From Planctomycetota bacterium (lineage in GTDB: Bacteria; Planctomycetota; UBA1135), in NCBI GenBank assembly GCA_027021325.1, contig JALUUN010000650.1, positions 1-22,228 on the forward strand: a DNA stretch of 22,228 nt. The letters are read 5' to 3'. This document shows, in pieces, positions 8,314 to 15,426 of this stretch (position 1 is the first letter of the stretch; each line of letters begins with the position of its first letter). The notes under the pieces are model-generated. The model did not search any database and was not told the origin of the DNA. It worked only from the letters and a program-made list of their open reading frames with translations. The position numbers and the translations under genes are program-made.

Positions 8314-9089
8314 GGCTGGGCTTCCTCCTCGCCGAGGAGCGCCGGCGGAATGCGGCCGACCTGGAACTCGAGCTGCAGGGTCCGCTCCTTGCGCCGCCGG
8401 TCCGGCGGCAGGAGCTGGAAGGCCGCGAGACCGAAGGGCGGGTCGGCGGTGGCGAGACGGTCGAGGAGGGGATCGATCCGGTCCTCGTCCAGGGTGACCT
8501 CGAGGGTCACGGGCGTCAGGTCCAGGAGATCACCCTCGCGGGCCCGGGCACGGCGGCCGCTGCGCACCAGGATCTCGATATCCTCCAGGGCGCGCAGGTC
8601 GAGTTCGACCGCGAGGCGCACCAGGCGGTCCACGAGATCGAACCCGCGCAGGGCCTTCTCGAGGGTCGGGGTGTCGTCGGGGCTGATCGTCGGCAGGCCC
8701 AGGCGCTCGTCCACCTCCAGGCCGTTGCGCAGGGCGTAACCGACGAGCTCCGAGCGCCGGCTGCCGGTAAAGGCGATGTAGAAAGGCCGCGCCTGCTGAC
8801 CGGCCGGCGGGCGGAACTCCTCGCGCCAGGGCGGCAGGCTGCGCGCCGCCAGCTCGCGGGCGCGCTCCCGAAGCTCCTCCACCTGGCCCCGCAGCTGCGC
8901 CACTTGCGGCTGCCCGAAGCCGCCGCGGCGCAGGGTGGCGTTGGAGCGGCGGATGGCGGCTTCGGCGGAGGTGATGTCCGCTCCGACGGTGGCGCCGATC
9001 AGGAGCCGGGCGATCAGGAAGACCAGGAAGCCACAGCCGACGGCGATGAGGAAGCGGCGGTGCGTCTGCCAGAAGGCGTCGAGGTTCAT
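8310..9089 (-). CDS. GspM/PilO-like inner-membrane assembly protein
   Basis: 259 residues from the ATG at 9089, which overlaps the GspL-like stop as ATGA; an in-frame start at 9143 would lie inside the upstream gene and add a proline-rich tail, so I reject it. The layout is that of PilO and GspM: a short cytoplasmic start, one transmembrane helix (about 12-32, FLIAVGCGFLVFLIARLLIG), a helical coiled segment (about 55-90, with QLRGQVEELRERARELA), then an alpha/beta periplasmic domain (about 105-250) with DLTPVTLEVTLDED and TLQLEFQVGRI strands, suggesting the ferredoxin-like fold of this family. Primary sequence conservation in this family is poor, so the call rests on topology, length and position directly after a PilM-PilN fusion. 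It would pair with the GspL-like protein to form the platform anchoring the pseudopilus motor. Confidence 0.7.
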   Translation of the reverse strand: MNLDAFWQTHRRFLIAVGCGFLVFLIARLLIGATVGADITSAEAAIRRSNATLRRGGFGQPQVAQLRGQVEELRERARELAARSLPPWREEFRPPAGQQARPFYIAFTGSRRSELVGYALRNGLEVDERLGLPTISPDDTPTLEKALRGFDLVDRLVRLAVELDLRALEDIEILVRSGRRARAREGDLLDLTPVTLEVTLDEDRIDPLLDRLATADPPFGLAAFQLLPPDRRRKERTLQLEFQVGRIPPALLGEEEAQP

Positions 9090-10732
9090 CGCAGCTCCTC
9101 CCCGCCGGCCGGCGGCGCCAGGAGGTGGGTGCGCAGCGTCCACTCCAGCTGCCGCCCGGGGATCGAGTTCACGAGGATGCCCTGTTCCCCCGCCGGCAGG
9201 AGAGCGGCGAGGCGCTCGCTGAACTCCGCGAAGACCGCCGAGGCGTTGCGTTCGCGGTTCTCGCCGCGGCCCGAGGCCAGGAAGACCGGAACCTCGACTT
9301 CCTTGTCGTAGCCCCAGTCGGGGCCCTCCTCCAGGCGCAGCTGGCAGGTCTGGACCCAGAGGTTGCCCGGAAGCTCCGCGCGCAGGAAGGCCAGGAGCTC
9401 ACCGGCGGTGCGGCGCAGGCCATGGCGGGTCTCCAGTTCCTGGACGAGGCGCTCGAGCTCGGCGCGCTGCTGAAGGAGGTCGCGGCCCTGCTGGTCGCTG
9501 AGTTCCAGGGCGGAGGCGGCGCGGCGGGCGGCGGCGGCGGCACTCTTCGCCTGGCCGGCGATTCCCGCCTGGTGGAAGCCGCTCCAGGCGAGGAAGGCGG
9601 CGGCGAGGGCGGCGCTGGCCCAGGCGAAGACCCCGCGTTCGCGGAACTCGCGCTTGCGGCGCGCCGCCTCGGGCAGGATCTCGAGGGCGTAGAGATCGGG
9701 ATCAGCGGCGCTGAGAGCAAGACCGAGGCTCAGGGTCGCCGCCGGGCCCGCTGCCTCCAGGTCGGCGGCGCGCTCGGCCGGCAGGCCGGAGGGATCCACC
9801 AGGGCCACAGGGTCCCAGATCTCCACCGGCACCCGGAGGCGTGCCTGCAGGAAGTCCAGGAGGCCGCGGGTCCGTGCCCCCTCGCCGGTCACCAGCACCC
9901 GGTCCAGCTCCAGGTCGCGCAGACGCGCCTGGGCCTTGCACAGGGTGACCATGCCTTGCAGGAGGGTCGGCACCGGCTCGTAGAGGGGCAGGACGGCGCG
10001 GGTGACGCGGTCCGCCTCCGCCGACAGGCGCTGCCCGGCCCCGGCGCGCAGATCGAGGTGGCGATCCAGGAGCCGGCGGGCCCGCGTCTCGTCCGTCCTC
10101 AGGGCCCGGGCCAGGGTCGCCGGCGCCTTCTCGAGACCGGCCGTGACCGACCGGGCGAAGTAGAGCTGGGGCCCGTGCACCAGGGCCAGGTCCAGGCCGC
10201 CTTCGCCCACGCAGGCGAGGAGCGTGGTCGAGGATTCGTGGTCGCCCAGGGCCAGCCAGGCGTTGTAGAGGGCGACCGGATTCGGGGTGAAGCCCTGCAC
10301 CGGCAGGCGGTCCAGGGCCTGCATCCACTCCTCGAGGAGGTCCTCCCGGGCCAGGGCCAGGAGGATGGTGTCGTCCTCGTCGAGTTCCTTGGGGACCGGC
10401 AGCAGGTTGTAGGAGGTGGCGAGGGAGGAACCGCTGCGGGCCTCGATCTCGCGCACCTCGAACTCCATGAGACGCTCCAGGCGCCAGTCCTCGACCGGCG
10501 GTACCGGCAGGTAGCGGAGCATGGCCTCGCTGCCGCCCAGCCCGATGCGCAGCGGCGCCGGCCGGCGGCGCAGGCCGTTGAGGGCGCTGGCGGCCTCGAG
10601 GGGCGGCTCGCCGGGCTCGACCTCCAGCTCGTGGTAGCCGGTGGCGGTGACACCGCCGGAACGGTTCAGGCGCAGGCTCAGGAGACGCACCGCCCCGCGG
10701 CCGGCCTCGAGTCCGCTTCCCTGCTTCTTCAT
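9086..10732 (-). CDS. GspL-like assembly platform protein (PilM-PilN fusion)
   Basis: 548 residues from the ATG at 10732, overlapping the FHA gene stop as ATGA. Residues 1-345 resemble PilM and the cytoplasmic actin-like part of GspL: RYLPVPPVEDWRLERLMEFE at 73-92, a VGEGGLDLALVHG phosphate-loop-like turn at 175-187, and the nucleotide-site loop VLVTGEGARTRGLLDFL at 279-295. A single transmembrane helix lies at about 368-388. Residues 395-440 form a coiled coil, and 440-548 a PilN-like periplasmic domain, with ELPGNLWVQTCQL corresponding to the PilN P-x-x-V-x-L segment. PilM and PilN are separate in type IV pili but joined in GspL of type II secretion, so GspL is the better comparison. Partners would be the following GspM-like protein and a GspE-type ATPase not present here. 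Confidence 0.8.
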   Translation of the reverse strand: MKKQGSGLEAGRGAVRLLSLRLNRSGGVTATGYHELEVEPGEPPLEAASALNGLRRRPAPLRIGLGGSEAMLRYLPVPPVEDWRLERLMEFEVREIEARSGSSLATSYNLLPVPKELDEDDTILLALAREDLLEEWMQALDRLPVQGFTPNPVALYNAWLALGDHESSTTLLACVGEGGLDLALVHGPQLYFARSVTAGLEKAPATLARALRTDETRARRLLDRHLDLRAGAGQRLSAEADRVTRAVLPLYEPVPTLLQGMVTLCKAQARLRDLELDRVLVTGEGARTRGLLDFLQARLRVPVEIWDPVALVDPSGLPAERAADLEAAGPAATLSLGLALSAADPDLYALEILPEAARRKREFRERGVFAWASAALAAAFLAWSGFHQAGIAGQAKSAAAAARRAASALELSDQQGRDLLQQRAELERLVQELETRHGLRRTAGELLAFLRAELPGNLWVQTCQLRLEEGPDWGYDKEVEVPVFLASGRGENRERNASAVFAEFSERLAALLPAGEQGILVNSIPGRQLEWTLRTHLLAPPAGGEELR

Positions 10733-12591
10733 GGCGTCTCCTCCCCGTCCCGCGCCGCGATCCAGGCGGCGATTCCCGGGTAGCTGCGTTCCAGGGCGGC
10801 ACGCAGGCGCTCGCGGTAGGCCCGGGCGCGCTCCCGGCGTTCGGCCCCGGATTCGGCGGCGCGCCGCTGCAGGTCGCCGGCCAGCTCCTCGGCGGAGGCG
10901 GCCACCAGGGTGCCCGGCAGGCGCTCCGCCAGTTCGCGGGCACGTGCGGCCAGCTCCTCCATGGAACGCGTCGCGTTCAGGAACAGGGCCTCGGCGGCCT
11001 CCAGACGCAGGGCCTCCAGGGCGCGCTGCCCCTCGTCCAGCACCTGGCGCCGGAGTTCCAGAGCCCGCTCCACGTCCTCCGGATCCAGGGGATGGTCACG
11101 GAGCAGCCGGGCGGAGACCTCCAGCACACCCCGGCTGTCGCCGGCTCGAGCGGCGTTCTCCAGTTCCCGGGCCAGGCGCGAGGCGAGGCCGAAGGCCGCG
11201 GACAGATCCCAGCGCAGATCCAGGACCGTGGCCCGGGCCACCGGTCCCAGGCGCAGGCGCCCCTCGCTGCTGCTCAGGGGACCGGCCGGTTCAAGGCCGA
11301 GCCAGAAGTGGCGCGAGCCGCCACCGAGGATCAGGCCCGGGCTCGCCTCCAGACGCAGACCCGGGACCGGGGCCTGGGGGCCGCCCTCGCTGCGCACCAG
11401 GGCCGGCCCGGCCTCGCGAACCCGCGGGCCGGCGAGGACCAGCGCCCAGCCGCCGGTCTCCAGATCCAGGCGGAAGCCACCTTCGGCCTCCTTCCAGCCG
11501 GAGGAGGAGGCCGCGACCTGGAGCAGGGCCTCGCCGTCGCGGTCCAGGAGGAGGAGGTTGCCGCCCTGCCGGCGCCAGGCGTGGTCCTCGTGCCGGCCTT
11601 CCTCGACGGGGGCGGCCTCGGCTTCGGTGGCCAGGAGACCGCTCAGGCTCCCGCTCCCCTGGAGCAGGAGGACGAGGCGCAGCCAGGCGGCCTCGGACGG
11701 GACAGCCAGACGCACCGGCCCGGAACCCAGGGCAGCGCCGACGAGGAGGCCCGCGACCGGGCCCCCCTCCTCCCGCCCCCACTCCAGGAGCGGCCAGGCG
11801 CGGAGCGCGGTGGTCTGCGCCTCGAAGGCGATCCCGCCCGCGGCCGGCGGCAGGAGCACGCGGGCGAGACGCGCCTCCCGCCAGCCCTCGCCGGGGTTCT
11901 CCAGGCGGCCCGGGCCGAAGCGCAGGCCGGCACCGAGCACCCAGGCCTCGGCCGCTTCCGCATCGAAGGCCCCCGCCCCCTGCAGGAGGTCCCGCGGGCC
12001 CCGGGCCTCAGCCTCGCCACGGGGGCCGCGGAGCCGGACCCCGCCCTCGCCGCCGCCCGCGCGCAGGAGGAAGAAGACGCCGCCGGCAGCGGCCAGGAGC
12101 AGGACGAAGAGCAGGGGAAGCCAGCGGCCGCCCCGCCGTCCCCCCTGGAGGGTCTCCTCCAGGGCGCGGCGGTGGAGATCGGCGTCGGCCAGGACCTCGC
12201 CCTCCTCCTCGGGGATCTCCAGGGTGGTCGAGAGCGGTTCCTCCTCCAGGGAGATCTCCCCGACCTCCCGATCCCCGGCCGGAACCGCGGCGGTCCTTCC
12301 CGCCGGGTCCAGGAGGCGGACGCGCACGTCGCCGAGGCGCAGCTCGGCGCCCGGCGCCCACTCGCCGGCGCCGACCTTGACGCCGCCGGCCCAGGTGCCG
12401 TTCGTCGAGCCGAGATCCTGGAAGCGGACAGTGCCGTCCTTGCCCACCTCCAGCTCCAGATGGCGGCTCGAGACCGCCGCGGCCTGCAGGCGCAGGGCGG
12501 CGGAGGCGTGGCGCCCCGCCAGGTGTCGGCCGGGGGGCAGTTCGACCACATGTCCCGCTTCGGGGCCGCTCAGGATCTCGAATCGCGCCAT
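10729..12591 (-). CDS. FHA-domain transmembrane protein, first gene of the pseudopilus cluster
   Basis: 620 residues from the ATG at 12591. The frame stays open upstream to 12726, but that part is low-complexity and enters the rsmE promoter region, and MARFEILSGPEAG is a classic FHA start. Residues 1-95 are a canonical FHA domain: GRHLAGRH, SSRHLEL at 41-47, and LGSTNGT at 60-66, including the Ser-Arg-His and Asn that bind phosphothreonine. An acidic linker (105-150), a transmembrane helix (about 157-177) and a long periplasmic part follow: beta-rich at about 185-480, then helical at 500-610. I do not recognise the periplasmic part. Expected role: recruit a phosphorylated partner at the inner face of the membrane and link it to the pseudopilus platform encoded downstream. 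No clear Shine-Dalgarno precedes the ATG. Confidence 0.8.
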   Translation of the reverse strand: MARFEILSGPEAGHVVELPPGRHLAGRHASAALRLQAAAVSSRHLELEVGKDGTVRFQDLGSTNGTWAGGVKVGAGEWAPGAELRLGDVRVRLLDPAGRTAAVPAGDREVGEISLEEEPLSTTLEIPEEEGEVLADADLHRRALEETLQGGRRGGRWLPLLFVLLLAAAGGVFFLLRAGGGEGGVRLRGPRGEAEARGPRDLLQGAGAFDAEAAEAWVLGAGLRFGPGRLENPGEGWREARLARVLLPPAAGGIAFEAQTTALRAWPLLEWGREEGGPVAGLLVGAALGSGPVRLAVPSEAAWLRLVLLLQGSGSLSGLLATEAEAAPVEEGRHEDHAWRRQGGNLLLLDRDGEALLQVAASSSGWKEAEGGFRLDLETGGWALVLAGPRVREAGPALVRSEGGPQAPVPGLRLEASPGLILGGGSRHFWLGLEPAGPLSSSEGRLRLGPVARATVLDLRWDLSAAFGLASRLARELENAARAGDSRGVLEVSARLLRDHPLDPEDVERALELRRQVLDEGQRALEALRLEAAEALFLNATRSMEELAARARELAERLPGTLVAASAEELAGDLQRRAAESGAERRERARAYRERLRAALERSYPGIAAWIAARDGEETP

Positions 12592-12761
12592 GGAGGAGGG
12601 TGCCACGGATGCCACCGGGGAAGAGACCGCCGGGCGCCCCTCCCCTTCTCCGCTGCCATCCGGCGGCGGCGGCGCGCAGTCTAGCAATCCTGGGAGCGGA
12701 CCCGGATTCCGGCGGACCGGAGACAATAGCCGGGCGCAGGCCTCCGGTGACGCCCTCCCGC
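12592..12761. promoter_or_regulatory. Divergent promoter region between the pseudopilus cluster and rsmE
   Basis: These 170 bases separate divergently transcribed genes and must hold the promoter of the seven-gene cluster and probably that of rsmE. On the minus strand TGCTAGACT (12686-12678) resembles an extended -10 element (TGn plus a four-of-six TATAAT match), 87 bases before the FHA ATG. On the plus strand the locally AT-rich GACAAT (12722-12727) lies 35 bases before the rsmE ATG and could be a weak -10. No convincing -35 box is visible on either strand. CCGGATTCCGG at 12702-12712 is an interrupted palindrome between the two candidates and could be an operator, but GC-rich palindromes are common here. 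That a promoter exists is likely; the exact elements are guesses. Confidence 0.35.
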
Positions 12762-13460
12762 ATGCACCTCCTCCACCTCGAAGACGAGCTTCCCGAGGCC
12801 GCCGGGCCCTGGGAGCCGCCGCCCGGCCTGGGCCGGCACCTGCGCGCCCTGCGTCCGCGGCCCGGCGAGCTCTTCACCCTGGTCCCGCCGCAGGGACGCC
12901 CGCGCCGGGCCCGCTGGCAGCCCGGCTCGGGCCTGGTCCTCGAGGAGGGCGAGGTGGACGCCGGGCCCGCCCTCCGTCCGGTGGCCCTGGCCTCGGCCTG
13001 GCCCAAGGGGACGCGGGCCGAGGAGCTCGTGGACCGCGCCACCGAGGCCGGTGTGACGGAACTCCACATCATCCGCTGGGAGCGCAGCGTGGCCGGACCG
13101 CCGCGGCCGGGCCGCAGGGAACGGCTCCTGCGCGTGGCCCGGGCCCGGGCCGGACAGTGCCGGCGCCTGGACCTGCCGCGTCTCCACCTGGAGGCCCGCC
13201 CCCTGGCCGCCGTGCTCGCGGATCTGCGCGCCGCCTCCTGGGAGCCGGTCCTCCTGCACCCGGGAGGCGAGCCCCTCCCCCTCCTGCTGCCGCGCCTGGG
13301 CAAGCCGGCCTTCCTGGCCGGTCCGGAAGGGGGCTTCACACCGGAGGAGGAGGAGCGGCTTCGTGCGCTCGGCCTGCCCTTCGCCTCCCTGGGACCCTTG
13401 ATCCTGCGCGTCGAGGCCGCCGGGCCCCTGGCCGCCGCCCTGGTCCAGGCCGGGACCTAG
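12762..13460 (+). CDS. rsmE: 16S rRNA (uracil(1498)-N(3))-methyltransferase RsmE
   Basis: 232 residues from the ATG at 12762; a GTG five codons upstream (12747) is a possible alternative, and the long in-frame extension back to 12600 is low-complexity and rejected. RsmE methylates N3 of U1498 in 16S rRNA within the assembled 30S subunit, using S-adenosylmethionine bound in a knotted SPOUT fold. Visible family marks are the KGTRAEELVDRATEAGV segment (82-98), WERS (106-109), the AGQCRRLDLP segment (130-139), the SAM-binding GPEGGFTPEE (187-196) and the knot motif LGPLILRVEAA (210-220). The knot motif is usually GPRILR-TETA; here Leu replaces the first Arg and Val/Ala replace Thr/Thr. The N-terminal PUA-like part is present but divergent. 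It is convergent with radC, the two stop codons overlapping in one CTAG. Confidence 0.88.
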   Translation: MHLLHLEDELPEAAGPWEPPPGLGRHLRALRPRPGELFTLVPPQGRPRRARWQPGSGLVLEEGEVDAGPALRPVALASAWPKGTRAEELVDRATEAGVTELHIIRWERSVAGPPRPGRRERLLRVARARAGQCRRLDLPRLHLEARPLAAVLADLRAASWEPVLLHPGGEPLPLLLPRLGKPAFLAGPEGGFTPEEEERLRALGLPFASLGPLILRVEAAGPLAAALVQAGT

Positions 13461-14092
13461 AGCCATCCCTCCTCGAGGAAGGAACGGTAGCCCCGCGTGC
13501 CCAGGACCAGGTGATCGAGGACTTCGATCCCGAGCAGGCGCCCGGCTCGCTGCAGGCGGCGCGTCGTCGCCCGGTCCTCCTCGGAAGGTGTGGGGTCCCC
13601 GGAAGGGTGGTTGTGGGCCACGACCACCGCGGCGGCCCGGCGCAAGAGGGCGGGGTGGAAGACCTCCCGCGGGTGGACCAGGCTCGCGGTGAGGGTGCCC
13701 TGGCTCACCTCCTCGGCGTGGATCAGGGCGCCCTGGGCGTCGAGGCACAGGACCCAGAAGCTCTCCACGGTCCGGCCGAGGAGGCGGGGCTCCAGCCAGG
13801 CCGCCACGTCGGCCCCCGAGCGCACGGTCACCGGAGCGGGGCCGTGGCGCAGGCGCCAGCGGCGCTGGAGTTCCCAGACCGCAGCGAGGGCGAGCGCCGC
13901 CCGTTCGTCGAGATCGTGGAGGAGGGCCAGTTCCTCCGGGTCGCGGCCACCCAGGCCGGCCGCCCCGGCCTCCAGGAACAGCCGAAGCGCCCCCCGTCGG
14001 GCGGGATCGGGCAGGGGGCCCAGGACCGCCTCCAGGAGTTCGGCGTCCTCCCAGCTGCGCAGGGGCCGCGAGGTCATGGCCGGGGCATCCAT
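13457..14092 (-). CDS. radC: RadC family JAB/MPN-domain protein
   Basis: 211 residues from the ATG at 14092; a second ATG at 14077 would give 206. The N-terminal part (about 15-80) matches the short helical RadC segment that resembles a helix-hairpin-helix unit (EDAELLEAVL, then DLDERAALALAAVWEL). The C-terminal JAMM/MPN+ domain carries its metal site intact: the VVVAHNHPSGDPTPSEED block with H160, H162 and D173, followed by DHLVLG. The family is widespread and its old name refers to DNA repair, but a direct repair role is not established and its substrate is unknown. The protein is slightly shorter than the usual 220-230 residues because the N-terminal extension is minimal. It ends in the CTAG shared with rsmE. 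A strong hairpin lies between it and the metalloprotease gene upstream, so it may have its own promoter. Confidence 0.9.
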   Translation of the reverse strand: MDAPAMTSRPLRSWEDAELLEAVLGPLPDPARRGALRLFLEAGAAGLGGRDPEELALLHDLDERAALALAAVWELQRRWRLRHGPAPVTVRSGADVAAWLEPRLLGRTVESFWVLCLDAQGALIHAEEVSQGTLTASLVHPREVFHPALLRRAAAVVVAHNHPSGDPTPSEEDRATTRRLQRAGRLLGIEVLDHLVLGTRGYRSFLEEGWL

Positions 14093-14137
14093 CGCCCGGA
14101 GAGACGGGTTCCCCGACGGCGGGTTACCCGGGAATGG

Positions 14138-14175
14138 CCGCAGCGGCCGGGAGGCGGGGCGGCCGGCCGCTGCGG
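14138..14175 (-). terminator. Perfect 13-bp hairpin after the metalloprotease gene
   Basis: Bases 14138-14150 (CCGCAGCGGCCGG) and 14163-14175 are exact reverse complements, separated by a 12-base loop. The stem begins three bases beyond the minus-strand stop codon of the metalloprotease gene and ends 45 bases before the radC ATG. On the minus strand the bases after the stem are not a T-tract, so this is not a standard intrinsic terminator. It could still stop or attenuate transcription, or protect the 3' end of the upstream mRNA. Confidence 0.4.
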
Positions 14176-14178
14176 TCC

Positions 14179-15414
14179 TCAGTCGCCGGCCGCCAGCGCC
14201 TGGCGATGGCGCACGTCCACCGCCTCGAGGGAAGCGGCGAAGGTCGCCGGAAAGGCCTCGTCGAAGCCGCGCCTGCGGAGCTGGCCGAGGAGCAGGGACC
14301 AGGCGTTGGCTCCGTACTCCTCCTGCAGGAACCAGGCCAGGGACAGGGCATAGGCGTAGGCCGCCTCGACCCGCCGGCGGTCGGTCCAGGCCGTCCAGCC
14401 GCCGCGGAGTTCGCCGAGGGAGGGCCAGGCTCCGGGATCCCGGCGCAGGAGACGGCGCGCCGTCGTGACGCTTCGGCCCTCCACCGCCTGGGCGAGGCCC
14501 TCGTGCAGCCAGGCCGGCACCGCCGGCCCGATCCGGTGCAGGGCGGCGTGGGTGGTCTCGTGGCGCAGGGCCGAGGCGAGTTCCGCCTCGTCGAAGACCT
14601 CCCGGCTCTGGGGCAGGCGGATGCGCCCGTCGTAGAGGCCGCCGCTCCATTCCGGCGCGTCCCCGGCGTAGCGCTCCCGGTCCAGGACCAGGACGACGAT
14701 GCGGTCCTCGGGCGCGAAGCCCAGGGAACGGTGCACCGCCTGGAAGGCCTCCTCCAGAAGAGCACCCAGCCGCGGGATACGTTCGACGATCCAGGGAAGG
14801 TGCGGGTCGTAGCGCAGGTCGAAGTGCGCGGTGGCGTCGGTCAGGAAGCCGGCCAGGGCGCGGGCCTCCTCGCGCAGGCGCTCCAGGCGCTGCTGCAGGG
14901 CCGTGTCCCCGGGCCGGACCGCGACGGCCCGCTCCAGGAAGGCGACGCCGGCGGCGGGGTCGCCGTCGAGGGAGGCGACCTCGGCGCGCAGGGCCAGGGC
15001 CTCGGGCTGTTCGGGGAACTCCCGCAGCACGGCATCCAGAACCTCCCGCGCCCGGGCGCGGTCGCCAAGGCGCAGGTGGAAGCGCGCCTCCAGGACCTCC
15101 AGGCTGCCGCCGTCACGGTCCAGGGCCCGGCCCTCCCGGACCGAGCGCAGGGCCTCCTCCAGACGGCCGGCAGCGGCCAGCTCCCGGGCCCGGTGGCCGA
15201 GGGCCCGGGCCAGGTTCAGGCGGAGCACCGGATCCCCGGGGGCCAGGGCCCGGGCGCGGCGGAAGGCCTCCACCGCCTCGGGCACGCGACCCTCCTGGAG
15301 GGCCCGGGCGCCGGCCTCGTTCCACTCCACCGCCGTGCGCGGCTCGCCCTCCTGCGCGGAAAGGACGGCACCGCCGGCAGCCAGGGCCAGGAGGAACGGG
15401 AGGGGCAGGCGCAT
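14179..15414 (-). CDS. Secreted TPR protein with peptidase MA-like (gluzincin) domain
   Basis: 411 residues from the ATG at 15414. Residues 1-20 form a Sec signal peptide (MRLPLPFLLALAAGGAVLSA, cleavage likely near SAQ). Two or three TPR-like helical pairs occupy about 28-180 (AVEAFRRARALAPGDPVLRL and similar). The C-terminal domain (about 195-400) is of peptidase-MA type: LRHETTHAALH contains the zinc-binding HExxH as HETTH at 285-289, and WLHEGLAQ supplies the likely third ligand, E305, sixteen residues after the second histidine. All metal-site residues are present, so an active periplasmic zinc protease is plausible; its substrate is unknown. The gene starts 12 bases after the YkgJ-type gene and ends at a strong hairpin, suggesting it is the last gene of the kinase operon. 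Confidence 0.8.
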   Translation of the reverse strand: MRLPLPFLLALAAGGAVLSAQEGEPRTAVEWNEAGARALQEGRVPEAVEAFRRARALAPGDPVLRLNLARALGHRARELAAAGRLEEALRSVREGRALDRDGGSLEVLEARFHLRLGDRARAREVLDAVLREFPEQPEALALRAEVASLDGDPAAGVAFLERAVAVRPGDTALQQRLERLREEARALAGFLTDATAHFDLRYDPHLPWIVERIPRLGALLEEAFQAVHRSLGFAPEDRIVVLVLDRERYAGDAPEWSGGLYDGRIRLPQSREVFDEAELASALRHETTHAALHRIGPAVPAWLHEGLAQAVEGRSVTTARRLLRRDPGAWPSLGELRGGWTAWTDRRRVEAAYAYALSLAWFLQEEYGANAWSLLLGQLRRRGFDEAFPATFAASLEAVDVRHRQALAAGD

Positions 15415-15426
15415 GAGGCTCGCCCT

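Noticed and set aside
5722..8739. A 1005-codon plus-strand open frame opposite the TPR gene
   Set aside because: It is an antisense shadow; the minus strand gives a coherent anchor, TPRs and jelly roll with proper overlaps to its neighbours.
12592..12726. N-terminal extension of the FHA protein to an upstream in-frame start
   Set aside because: The extra 45 residues are low-complexity, precede the classic FHA start and would use up the divergent promoter region.
10910..14353. A 1147-codon plus-strand open frame across the FHA gene, rsmE and radC
   Set aside because: Its product is Arg/Pro/Ser-rich and it crosses rsmE in a different frame; nothing supports it.
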